Source of the DNA: Balneolales bacterium
GTDB lineage: Bacteria > Bacteroidota > Rhodothermia > Balneolales > Cyclonatronaceae
Length of the DNA: 41,765 nucleotides
Assembly (NCBI GenBank): GCA_022565805.1
Contig: JAIULZ010000021.1
Span: 1-41,765 of the forward strand
Reading direction: 5' to 3'
Position numbers and translations under genes: made by a program. Positions 28,664 through 37,152 of this stretch are shown one piece after another (position 1 is the first letter of the stretch; each line of letters begins with the position of its first letter). The notes beneath the pieces were generated by a model. That model was not told where the DNA came from. It did no database searches and worked only from the letters and a program-made list of their open reading frames with translations.

Positions 28664-30943
28664 CTACTGATTCATAGAAATCAGAAACTCCTGATTATTT
28701 CGAGTCCCGCGAATCTTCTCGAGCATAAACTCAACCGATTCTATCGGCGACATATTAGATAAGAACCTGCGAAGCAGCACTACTTTCTGACGCTCATCTT
28801 CGCGAACAAAAAGCTCTTCTTTTCTTGTTCCACTCTTAAATACGTCTAAAGCCGGATAAATACGATGTTCGGCCACTCTTCGATCCAAAACCATTTCCAT
28901 ATTACCGGTTCCCTTAAATTCCTCAAAGATTACGTCATCCATTCGGGAGCCAGTGTTAACCAGAGCGGTTGCAAGAATAGTAAGGCTTCCGCCGTCTTCC
29001 ACATTTCTGGCAAGACTAAAGAGTTTTCTGGGCTTTTTAAGAGCTTCAGAATCAACCCCTCCACTCATGGTACGGCCAGAATTAGTAGCAATGTTATATG
29101 CACGAGCAAGACGTGTTAAAGAATCCATCAAAATAACAACATCGTTGCCGCTTTCGACTAGTCTACGTGCCTTCTCAAACACGAGTTCGGCCAGAGCTAT
29201 ATGATTTTCGGGCTTCATATCGAATGTAGAGGCGAGTACTTCTGCGTTAGCAACATTACGCCTCATTTCTGTAACCTCTTCCGGACGCTCATCTATTAAC
29301 AATATGATGATTTTACACTCCGGATTATTTGCGGCGACAGCATTCGCGGTGGTGCGCAAAATAGAAGTCTTACCTGTTTTAGGCTGTGCTACGATTAAAC
29401 CACGCTGCCCTTTTCCTACAGGACAAAATAAATCCATAAGCCGTGTAGTGTACTCAAAGGGAGAAGTTTCCAACTTGAGGCGTTCATTCGGGTATACGGG
29501 CAGAAGATCATCAAACTCCGGGCGCTCATCCATATTTCTTGGAATCTTGCCATTCACACCATCTACTCTAAGTAAAGCAAAATAGCGTTCGCCAACTTTC
29601 GGTGGGCGAATAATGCCGACTACGGTATCGCCTTGCCTTAGCGCAAAACGCTTTATTTGTGATGGAGATACGTAAATATCATCCGGGCTTGCCTGGAAGT
29701 TATAGTTTACCGAGCGTAAAAAACCGTAGCCATCGGGCAAGATTTCAAGGGTACCTTCATTAAGTAAATAACCACCCAAAAGAGGTGTTATATCCTTTAT
29801 TCTTTCCTCAAGCGTTTCCGCATCAGAAGATGGGAAAGCATCATAAGCGTTTTGCTGAACGGGTGGCTTATATGCCTGACTTTTCTTGTTTTTTTTGCTC
29901 TTTCCAGTCTTCTTGGGTGCACTTGCAGGCGAAGCAGAATCTTTTTCCTTCTCAGGCTTTTTTTGCTCCTGCTTGTCTTTTACAGCAATTTCTTTTTTGG
30001 GTTCAGCCGCTTTATTATCAGCAGAAGGTTCATCCTTACCGGTAGCGGTGGTCTTGTTGGCAGCTGATGATTTCCCGGGCTGCTTTGTAGCTGACTTTCC
30101 GGAATCCTTATCTTCTACCGCAACCTTTTCTTCATCAGAAATCTCTTTAGCAGCTTTGGCAGCATCAGCTTTCTTTTTTGATCCTGCCGAAGCTCTGGAT
30201 TTTGCCGGAGCATCATCACCGGAAGATGCAGTTTTTTTGTCGTCTTTTTTGAAGGTAGGCTTTATGCTATTTGTTTCAATAGAAGGAGAAGAAGCCGGCT
30301 CGCTTTCCTTTTTTACTCCGGGTTCCACTACAAATGCACGTCGCACAATTTCTTCGTAATCCGGTTTTTCGAAGCTACTTTTTTCCTCTTCAGCCAAACT
30401 TTCATCATCGCTGCCGCCCTGCACAAGACTACGGAATTCATCCGGAATAAGGCTGGAATATCGGGGAAGTTCAGATTTCTTTTTCCGCTTCCTTTTCTTT
30501 GGGGCAACATCCTCTTTAGAGCTGTCGTTGCCAGCAGCCTTAGATTCTTTCTTAGCCGAAGGATCCGCTTCATGACCATTTTGATTTTGCTCAAAGAAGG
30601 TCCCGCCGATTCGGCTTTCTTTTATATGCTTTTTGCCGGCCGAATCCTTCGCAACTTTTTTATTAGCCCCTTTGCCCGACGAAGCAGACTTAGGTTCGCT
30701 TATATTCCAAATCTTATCATTATCGGGCATCAAGTCGTTAAAAAGTGACTGCTGCAAATCTGCCTCACCCGATTCATCGTCAGATTCTTCCTTTGCCAGA
30801 ACAGCACCTTTAATTCTTTCGATGAGGGTGGCTTTAGACTGCCCCGCTGCGGATTTCAGGCTCAATTGTTTTGCTAATTGCTGCAGTTCGCTAACTGTCT
30901 TGTGCTGCAGAGTTTTTAAATCAGAGTGTGATAATTCAACCAT
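28664..30943 (-). CDS. rho: Transcription termination factor Rho with a long disordered insertion
   Basis: Hexameric RNA-dependent ATPase that ends transcription. It has 759 residues against about 420 in E. coli. An N-terminal SAP-like Rho_N domain (about 1-50) is followed by about 330 residues of Lys/Glu/Ser/Ala-rich low-complexity sequence (about 51-385, including KKRKRKKK at 149-156). Then come the cold-shock RNA-binding domain (about 390-465; [23 protein letters not shown]) and the ATPase core, with Walker A QPKTGKTS at 520-527, [14 protein letters not shown] and [11 protein letters not shown]. Long Rho insertions are known in several phyla and can change RNA binding or drive phase separation. 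Two inverted repeats lie just upstream (30977-31027), a place where autoregulation would act. Confidence 0.97.
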   Translation of the reverse strand: MVELSHSDLKTLQHKTVSELQQLAKQLSLKSAAGQSKATLIERIKGAVLAKEESDDESGEADLQQSLFNDLMPDNDKIWNISEPKSASSGKGANKKVAKDSAGKKHIKESRIGGTFFEQNQNGHEADPSAKKESKAAGNDSSKEDVAPKKRKRKKKSELPRYSSLIPDEFRSLVQGGSDDESLAEEEKSSFEKPDYEEIVRRAFVVEPGVKKESEPASSPSIETNSIKPTFKKDDKKTASSGDDAPAKSRASAGSKKKADAAKAAKEISDEEKVAVEDKDSGKSATKQPGKSSAANKTTATGKDEPSADNKAAEPKKEIAVKDKQEQKKPEKEKDSASPASAPKKTGKSKKNKKSQAYKPPVQQNAYDAFPSSDAETLEERIKDITPLLGGYLLNEGTLEILPDGYGFLRSVNYNFQASPDDIYVSPSQIKRFALRQGDTVVGIIRPPKVGERYFALLRVDGVNGKIPRNMDERPEFDDLLPVYPNERLKLETSPFEYTTRLMDLFCPVGKGQRGLIVAQPKTGKTSILRTTANAVAANNPECKIIILLIDERPEEVTEMRRNVANAEVLASTFDMKPENHIALAELVFEKARRLVESGNDVVILMDSLTRLARAYNIATNSGRTMSGGVDSEALKKPRKLFSLARNVEDGGSLTILATALVNTGSRMDDVIFEEFKGTGNMEMVLDRRVAEHRIYPALDVFKSGTRKEELFVREDERQKVVLLRRFLSNMSPIESVEFMLEKIRGTRNNQEFLISMNQ

Positions 30944-30976
30944 AGGGTTGTTTTGTAAATTTAAGATCTATCATAT

Positions 30977-31027
30977 TGATTGTTATGGCTTAACAATCAT
31001 TTTAATACGCATATCGTATAGATATGC
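30977..31027 (-). promoter_or_regulatory. Two adjacent perfect inverted repeats upstream of rho
   Basis: TGATTGTTA (30977-30985) pairs with TAACAATCA (30991-30999), and GCATATC (31009-31015) pairs with GATATGC (31021-31027). Both have 5-nt loops. They lie 34-84 nt upstream of the rho start. They could be operator sites or, if transcribed, leader hairpins; rho genes are often autoregulated through the leader. Confidence 0.4.
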
Positions 31028-31189
31028 TGTAAGTGAGAATACAGGAAAAAAAGCGCAGGTTACGTCATTTAACAGACATATGGGAGGCTACATCACAGAT
31101 GCAGTGTAATCGCGGGTAGAAATCAGAAAAGCTGTTATCTTTTGCCGTAAAAACGAAAACCCGGATCAGAATAAAAAGCTGAGAAAATA

Positions 31190-32500
31190 TCAGGATTGCT
31201 TTGCCGGGGTAAAGGTCGTGTGTGTGTTATTAAACAGCCCCAAAACGTGACTATAAAAGTACAATGAACCCGAGAAAACTACGAAAACAGTTTTTGCGTG
31301 CAAGCGTGATAACAATAATACCCATTCTTTGTCATTAAACTGCTTTGCATCGGGAAGGAGTGCGCGTACCTCTTGAACGGACGCAGCTCTTTTTGTAGTG
31401 CTTTCAAAATAGTATAATTCTTCGAATTGTGAAATAAGTGAAAGCATTTCTTGTGTTAATTTATCACGCATTATTGAAAACACCAATACTTTTTTCTTAA
31501 TTCCTGCTTTTTTTAAGGTTAATTTTAACATTATCTCAAATGCTTCTGGGTTATGTGCCCCGTCGAACCAAACTTCATAGGCCGGATGCAGCTGTTCAAA
31601 TCGGGCTTTATACGCGCCCTGCTTCGATGAGAGGCCGATTCCTGCGTGAAACAAAGCGTCGTTAACAGGAAATTGATTCTGCAAAATAGCCGTAATTTTA
31701 AAACTAATTGCGACATTAATAGCCTGTACAGGCTGTAAAAAATCAGACTTCACACAGCGCTTTTCCCCGTTTTCTTGTAGCAAATAAATGGCTCCATCCA
31801 CAAATTCGGGTTTTAAATCCATCGCAAAATGTATATCTGCGTCTTGCTGTCTGGCTTTATGCTGTATTACTTCGAGCGCAACAACCGGAATATTTCCACA
31901 GACCAATGGCACATTTTTTTTAATAATTCCCGCTTTTTCAAATGCAATCTGCTGCAGAGTATCACCAAGAATATCGGTATGATCGTACCCGATACTTGTT
32001 ATAACACATGCCATTGGAGAAACTATATTTGTAGCATCCAATCTACCGCCAAGACCCGTTTCTATAATGCATATATCGGTATTTTGTGTTTTAAAATACC
32101 AAAATGCAATAACTGTTGTAAGCTCAAAAAAAGTGGGCTTAAACTCCAGAACCACATCACCATACAGCTGAAAAAATTCCAGTAAAGCTTCATCGGGTGC
32201 AGGCTGCATCTGTACCATAAACCGCTCATTTATGCGTGTAAGATGCGGCGAAGTATAAACCCCGGTTGTATATCCGGCATTGGTGTATATCCAGCCCAGT
32301 TGATTACAAACCGATCCTTTTCCATTTGTACCGGCTACATGTATTACTTTAAGCCCTTGCTGAGGATTCCCCGTTAAAGCACATAGTTCTGCAATACCTT
32401 CTATGCCAAAACGGGTTGCTTTTAAACCGCTACTGCCAAACGTAGGGATAGCATACATGTAGTCCTCAACTTCCCTGAATGTATTAAACTTTTTCTTCAC
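31190..32500 (-). CDS. folC: Bifunctional folylpolyglutamate synthase/dihydrofolate synthase
   Basis: ATP-dependent Mur-ligase-family enzyme that adds glutamate to dihydropteroate and folates. Length 436 residues. The P-loop HVAGTNGKGSV is at 54-64, followed by YTSPHLTRINERF, ETGLGGRLDATN and SIGYDHTDILGDTLQQIAFEKAGI, all diagnostic. The C-terminal ligand-binding domain contains EVWFDGAHNPEAFE. The start is GTG with no good ribosome site; no ATG lies nearby in frame. It lies 246 nt downstream of the 3'-to-5' oriented rho start, transcribed towards rho. Confidence 0.96.
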   Translation of the reverse strand: MKKKFNTFREVEDYMYAIPTFGSSGLKATRFGIEGIAELCALTGNPQQGLKVIHVAGTNGKGSVCNQLGWIYTNAGYTTGVYTSPHLTRINERFMVQMQPAPDEALLEFFQLYGDVVLEFKPTFFELTTVIAFWYFKTQNTDICIIETGLGGRLDATNIVSPMACVITSIGYDHTDILGDTLQQIAFEKAGIIKKNVPLVCGNIPVVALEVIQHKARQQDADIHFAMDLKPEFVDGAIYLLQENGEKRCVKSDFLQPVQAINVAISFKITAILQNQFPVNDALFHAGIGLSSKQGAYKARFEQLHPAYEVWFDGAHNPEAFEIMLKLTLKKAGIKKKVLVFSIMRDKLTQEMLSLISQFEELYYFESTTKRAASVQEVRALLPDAKQFNDKEWVLLLSRLHAKTVFVVFSGSLYFYSHVLGLFNNTHTTFTPAKQS

Positions 32501-32846
32501 TATGTGACTAAAAATTAAATTTATTATGGTGCAAAGATACTATAATTGAATAAAACAGTTACTTATACATATTTTCCTTCGTCGAAAAACCGGGATTTCA
32601 GATACGTATTGAGCTTCAATCCGGCAGAAACAACTGCCAACACACTGTGTAGCCCGTCTTTTTAGCTTTAAACATGTGCTAAAAAATATACTGCTGCACA
32701 TGCCCCGGTGCCGGATCTACCTCATATTTTCTGATTAAACCAAGCAGTCGGTCGTTCCCTTTTTCTATGTCGTCTGCAGAATCGGTATCTTGATAAATTA
32801 GCTAACGCATCGTTATTGAACCAACATTCAGAAAAAACTGACCTAC
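32501..32846. other. Divergent promoter region of folC and pyrD
   Basis: About 345 bases without a gene. It should hold both promoters. I see no clear operator, hairpin or riboswitch in it. Confidence 0.4.
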
Positions 32847-33902
32847 ATGATTTACGAGTCTTTGATACGCCCTCTTTTATTTCGGATGGATGCCGAAAAA
32901 GCCCATGATTTTGCTTTCGCCCAAGGACAAAAGATACAGCAGTATGATGCGGCACTTGCTCTTATCAAAGATTTATGCAAAACTGAAAATACAAAAGGAA
33001 TTTATGCTTCCGGTATTCATTTCCCAAACCCCGTTGGTCTGGCAGCAGGCTTCGATAAAAATGCCCGTTTACTCCCATTACTTGAAGCGCTCGGCTTTGG
33101 TTTTGTAGAAATCGGAAGCATAACAGCAGATCCTTCTTCCGGAAATCCCAAACCCAGAATGTTTCGCCTCGCCAAAGACGAAGCCGTAATAAACAGAATG
33201 GGGCTCAATAATGCAGGAGCATCAGCCATACTTCATGATCTTGAGCAAACTATTAGCGGGCACAAATTGCGCTTTCCGGTTGGCGTTAATATTGCCAAAA
33301 CGCCGGGCAAGGGCAAGTCTACAGAAGACGCTATTCAGGATTATTTCTTTAGCGCCGAGAAAGCCATGAACTGCAAAAATGCGGCCTATATAACCCTTAA
33401 CATTTCTTGTCCCAATTCGGGGGACGGGAAATCTTTTGAAGATCCCGCCCTTTTCAAAGAGCTTGCAAATAAAGTTTTTAGCGGTATAACTAAAACGAAA
33501 CCGGTATTTATCAAGTTTTCGGCTGACACATCCGAAGACGTACTCTATCAGCTAATCGACATTGCCCTCGAAGCTGGTTCAGATGGTTTTGTGGCCGTTA
33601 ACACCACCACCCAAAGAAACGAACTTCAAACCGCAGAAGGCGAAGTGGCTCGTGCCGGCAAAGGTGGCTTAAGTGGTAAACCTTTGCGGGAAAACGCTCT
33701 CAAACGAACCGAACTTATAAGAAAAAGAATTCCAGACGATAAAACCCTTATCTCTGTTGGCGGCATCAGCAGTGCTCAAGACGCAGCTGAAAGATTAGAT
33801 GCCGGGGCACAGCTCATACAGCTTTATACCTCACTGGTTTATAAGGGGCCTTTTCTGATACGCGATATTAACAAAGGATTGGAAGCGGAAGCCTGGTCCT
33901 AA
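32847..33902 (+). CDS. pyrD: Dihydroorotate dehydrogenase, class-2-like, with Cys at the catalytic-base position
   Basis: FMN enzyme of pyrimidine synthesis oxidising dihydroorotate to orotate. Length 351 residues. The N-terminal RPLLFRMDAEKAHDFA helix region is characteristic of class 2, membrane-associated quinone-dependent enzymes, as is FPNPVGLAAGFDKNARL and VEIGSITADPSSGNPKPR. The catalytic-base segment reads LNISCPNSGDGKSFED: Cys188 stands where class 2 enzymes have Ser (NISSPN) and class 1 enzymes have Cys (NLSCPN), and the class 2 TPGLR continuation is absent. FMN-site blocks FIKFSADTS, AVNTTTQR and SVGGISSAQDA are intact. Its stop is only 30 nt from that of the convergent TPR gene. 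Confidence 0.95.
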   Translation: MIYESLIRPLLFRMDAEKAHDFAFAQGQKIQQYDAALALIKDLCKTENTKGIYASGIHFPNPVGLAAGFDKNARLLPLLEALGFGFVEIGSITADPSSGNPKPRMFRLAKDEAVINRMGLNNAGASAILHDLEQTISGHKLRFPVGVNIAKTPGKGKSTEDAIQDYFFSAEKAMNCKNAAYITLNISCPNSGDGKSFEDPALFKELANKVFSGITKTKPVFIKFSADTSEDVLYQLIDIALEAGSDGFVAVNTTTQRNELQTAEGEVARAGKGGLSGKPLRENALKRTELIRKRIPDDKTLISVGGISSAQDAAERLDAGAQLIQLYTSLVYKGPFLIRDINKGLEAEAWS

Positions 33903-33932
33903 GAATAATCTGCTGGGTAACGTGGCACTACC

Positions 33933-36824
33933 TTATTCTCTGGGTACCGATACAGGCAGATCCAGATTATAAATTACCGGAACTCTTTTCTCATTAAAAA
34001 TGGCTGGTTCAAAGCTTAGCAAAAGCTGCATTTGTTCCATAATCGTTTCCAGCAAACCAAATTCATCATCCTGATCGACCGGAACGACCCGCGTAATTTC
34101 ACCTTCTGTATCTACATGCACTCTAAAGCTGAATGTAGCCTGCATCACATTAATGCGCTGCATTTGTTCAATTACGCCAGACTTGTCGATAAAGGCCTGT
34201 AAGCCACCTTCTGTTGCTACTCTGGGCTCCACGCGAATATCATCTGCATTATAAACAGTTGTGTCGTCGGGCTCGAGTTTCCAGGCAACGGCATGTCCAT
34301 CCGTCAAGACGACCTCTTCCTCTTTTTCAGTTTCTGTTTCGTCTCCGGGCTGCTCTGATTCCGGCTCTGGTTCAAGCTCGGGCTCGGGTTCGGGTTCCGG
34401 TTCCGGGAGTTTGGCAATTTCTTCCTTTAAAACGCGAACTCTCGGCATCTGGCGAAAATTGGGGAAGCGGGATTCGATAGTAGCAAGCGCCTCCCGGGCA
34501 AAATCCCAGCGTTCTCCGGTATATGGAAAAACAGAGCGTAAATCCGGTTCCTGTATTTCCTTTTCGGTTATTTCAGTCCAGTAAAGAAACAACTCCGGAT
34601 CTGTTTCTGCAAGAGCTGTATCTGCCAAAACAACGCGGGCAGAATCTTGTAATACACTCAAGTTTTGCTTTTCGGTTAAATAATGTTGCTCTTTATCGCG
34701 GTAAAGCCCAAGTCTTTGCTGAAAACTATCGGAACTGACCTCCATTTGTATAAATTTACGAGCAGCATTCATCAATGCTTCCGGTGCTTTGGAGGAAATA
34801 GTATCGGCAACTCCAAAATGAAATAAGGCATGAGCGGCTTCTTCTTCGGGCATCTCATCGATAGCTGAAAGAAGGCGGGTATATTCAAGGGCTACCCGCT
34901 CCTCCTCAGAAACCGGGGTTTCCTCAGCTACAATGCCAAGATCGAAGCGCTCCGATAGCCTTCTTGCATATGGCGTTGCCGGATATTTATCGGCAATTTG
35001 CAACGCCCATTGATGAGCCTCTTCTTCATTCCCGTCTGAGTAAAAAACCTCCGACAGCGAATACATAACCAAGGCCTCCATACTGGAGTTCTGGAACCTG
35101 TTTAAAATCGACTGGAAATAGTTTTTCGCATTATCGGGTTCGCTGAGTGATAAAAAATATAGATTGCCGATTTCATATTTGGTGCGCACCAAATCATCAC
35201 GCATTTGCTCTCTCGCGGCCCTGGTTCGGGGAATAGCCGAAAGATCCAGCTCATATTCATCAAATTCGATTTCTTCTACAAAAACTATATCCAGTTTTTC
35301 GGCCTCTTCGCCCCCTTCTTCGGCCAAGATTATAGCCTGTCTTACCGCATCCTGCCGACGCCAGTTATCTACAAGCGGCCGACCATCCCATAAAGCCTGA
35401 AATTGTAAACTCGCCTGCGACATAAGCTGCCTGTTTAAGTGAAAAAGAAATCCGTTTTCACCGGATTCGGTCGCACTATCCATATCGCCCGGCTCTACGG
35501 TTACAATACGGCTGCTCTGTCTTCTCCTTTCTCGTTCGGCTGCCCTCATTTGCCGGCGGTAATCTTCCTGTATGCGGGTTATAACCGAATCGAACTGAGC
35601 CGGTGGCAAAGAACCGAGGGTTAACAGGCTGTCCATTCGTTCATGGTCGTTATGGAGTCTTGCAAATTCACTAAAAGCGCGCGATGTTTCCCTGGCTTTA
35701 AAACCACGGGGCAGCATTTCAAGATCAGAGGTATTTCTGGCTGCTGTATCGTAATGAGCCGCAGCCAGATTAATATCGTTAATACGGAAACGGTAGAGCT
35801 CGGCAAGTCCAAAATGGGTTTGGGCAAGTACTTCGCGCTGAGGAGTACGATGGCTAAAATAGAGCACCTCTCTAAATCGCTCTTTGGAGGCATCAACCTC
35901 GCCCATAGCCGAAAATGTTTTGGCCAGATTCATATTAATTTCGGGCAAAAACTCAAAATTATTGTTATCCCTGGCCATAGATACAAAGTGTCTTCTCGAC
36001 TCTTCATAGCGCTCCATTTTACGCAGCAAAATTCCTTTTTTAAGCTCAGAGAAATAAATCATCTGATAGTACGGGTTAGATCTTCTCACCCTGTTGTACG
36101 CTTCAAATGAAGCTTCGTAATCGCCCAGATATTCTAAAATTTGCCCGTGCAGAAAATATCCTCTTGCACGTAGCTCGTTATCCCGAACATTCGGCAGCGC
36201 AGCAAACAGAACCCGGCCAGACTCTTCCCATTGATTTGTTTTGACCAAATGCTGTGCGTAAATCAATTCGGCTTCGGCCAATTCCCGACGCCCCCACGAA
36301 ATTTCGGGCGAGTCGAATTGTGAGACTAAATAGTTAATGCCATCAGAATAGCGCTCCTGCTCGAGCATAGTACGCGCACGCCAGATTACAGCCTGCTGCC
36401 GCAGCGTATTCGATTCTGTTATTGAGTACAGTTCATTAAATTTTTGCTCGGCATTATAGTAGTTTTGCAAGAAGAAAAACGATTTCCCTATCAGCAGAAG
36501 CGTATTGTCTACATGGCGCGATTCCGGGAAACGAACCAGCAGGTCGGATCCTCTGGCAATGGCGTCTTCAAAATCGTTGGAGCCCGCTCGCACCGGAGAG
36601 CGGTGAATTCGAATCGGGCGCTCGGCGTTAATCCGGTCTACTTGGTTTTCAAATGCCTTGAAACCTCTTTTATAGCTTTGCTCGGCATTGTAGAAAGTAT
36701 TGAAGTACGAGTTAAAATTAATCCATGAACTTCTTAACGACCCGGAGCATCCGCTTAGCATTACCGGAAGAAGTATTGCGCATGCTACAACAAAAATGGG
36801 GGCTGTACGGGTTTTAACTGTCAT
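33933..36824 (-). CDS. TPR-repeat lipoprotein with Pro-Glu linker and TonB-like C-terminal domain
   Basis: Large lipoprotein of 963 residues with lipobox MLSGC (Cys26). After a conserved-looking NSYFNTFYNAEQSYKRGFKAFE segment come many tetratricopeptide-type helical repeats (about 90-720). An acidic Pro-Glu repeat (807-822) and a Glu/Asp-rich linker follow. The last 65 residues fit a TonB C-terminal domain, with GEITRVVPV, LSFEPAIFNEKRVPVIYNL and a closing LPV strand. The opening segment resembles TPR lipoproteins such as SprE/PorW of the type IX secretion/gliding system, but the identity is uncertain. Its role is probably scaffolding in the periplasm or at the outer membrane. The gene is convergent with pyrD with a 30-nt gap and no hairpin there. 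Confidence 0.75.
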   Translation of the reverse strand: MTVKTRTAPIFVVACAILLPVMLSGCSGSLRSSWINFNSYFNTFYNAEQSYKRGFKAFENQVDRINAERPIRIHRSPVRAGSNDFEDAIARGSDLLVRFPESRHVDNTLLLIGKSFFFLQNYYNAEQKFNELYSITESNTLRQQAVIWRARTMLEQERYSDGINYLVSQFDSPEISWGRRELAEAELIYAQHLVKTNQWEESGRVLFAALPNVRDNELRARGYFLHGQILEYLGDYEASFEAYNRVRRSNPYYQMIYFSELKKGILLRKMERYEESRRHFVSMARDNNNFEFLPEINMNLAKTFSAMGEVDASKERFREVLYFSHRTPQREVLAQTHFGLAELYRFRINDINLAAAHYDTAARNTSDLEMLPRGFKARETSRAFSEFARLHNDHERMDSLLTLGSLPPAQFDSVITRIQEDYRRQMRAAERERRRQSSRIVTVEPGDMDSATESGENGFLFHLNRQLMSQASLQFQALWDGRPLVDNWRRQDAVRQAIILAEEGGEEAEKLDIVFVEEIEFDEYELDLSAIPRTRAAREQMRDDLVRTKYEIGNLYFLSLSEPDNAKNYFQSILNRFQNSSMEALVMYSLSEVFYSDGNEEEAHQWALQIADKYPATPYARRLSERFDLGIVAEETPVSEEERVALEYTRLLSAIDEMPEEEAAHALFHFGVADTISSKAPEALMNAARKFIQMEVSSDSFQQRLGLYRDKEQHYLTEKQNLSVLQDSARVVLADTALAETDPELFLYWTEITEKEIQEPDLRSVFPYTGERWDFAREALATIESRFPNFRQMPRVRVLKEEIAKLPEPEPEPEPELEPEPESEQPGDETETEKEEEVVLTDGHAVAWKLEPDDTTVYNADDIRVEPRVATEGGLQAFIDKSGVIEQMQRINVMQATFSFRVHVDTEGEITRVVPVDQDDEFGLLETIMEQMQLLLSFEPAIFNEKRVPVIYNLDLPVSVPRE

Positions 36825-37060
36825 ACTGCAGGAACATCTAAAAAATTAAAAACAAATTATACTGATCAATTCCGGATTGGATATACTATTGCTACTGTCT
36901 GAAATTAACAGATTGACAGAGCAAATAAAAACGGAGGGCGGCATAAACCTAAAACCTGACAACAAATATTGGCTGCGCCTGCTTATTTGAACGTATTTGG
37001 GATGTATTTAGTGCAGTTGCATTAATATGGTATACAGAAGAAAAAGACAGAACCTCAACG
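36825..37060. other. Upstream region of the TPR lipoprotein gene
   Basis: About 235 bases between the TPR gene start and the pyk terminator. It must carry the TPR gene promoter; no specific element was recognised. Confidence 0.35.
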
Positions 37061-37098
37061 AAAAAAGGATGAAGCCTGTAGAGCCCTCATCCTTTTTT
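37061..37098 (-). terminator. Terminator of pyk
   Basis: AAAAAAGGATGA (37061-37072) pairs perfectly with TCATCCTTTTTT (37087-37098) over a 14-nt loop. On the minus strand it ends in a run of six T. It lies about 55 nt past the pyk stop. Confidence 0.85.
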
Positions 37099-37119
37099 AA
37101 TTTTTGTTCCAACAATCTA

Positions 37120-37149
37120 AGTCTTAAAATCAGAATGGATTTTAAGACT
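37120..37149 (-). other. Second hairpin directly after the pyk stop
   Basis: AGTCTTAAAATC (37120-37131) pairs perfectly over 12 bp with GATTTTAAGACT (37138-37149), 6-nt loop. It begins three bases past the pyk stop and lies before the terminator, the same arrangement as after hppA. Confidence 0.6.
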
Positions 37150-37152
37150 AGG

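Noticed and set aside
29304-31109. Several long plus-strand frames opposite rho
   Set aside because: They mirror the Lys/Glu/Ser-rich coding strand, giving Leu/Phe/Ser-rich shadows without ribosome sites.
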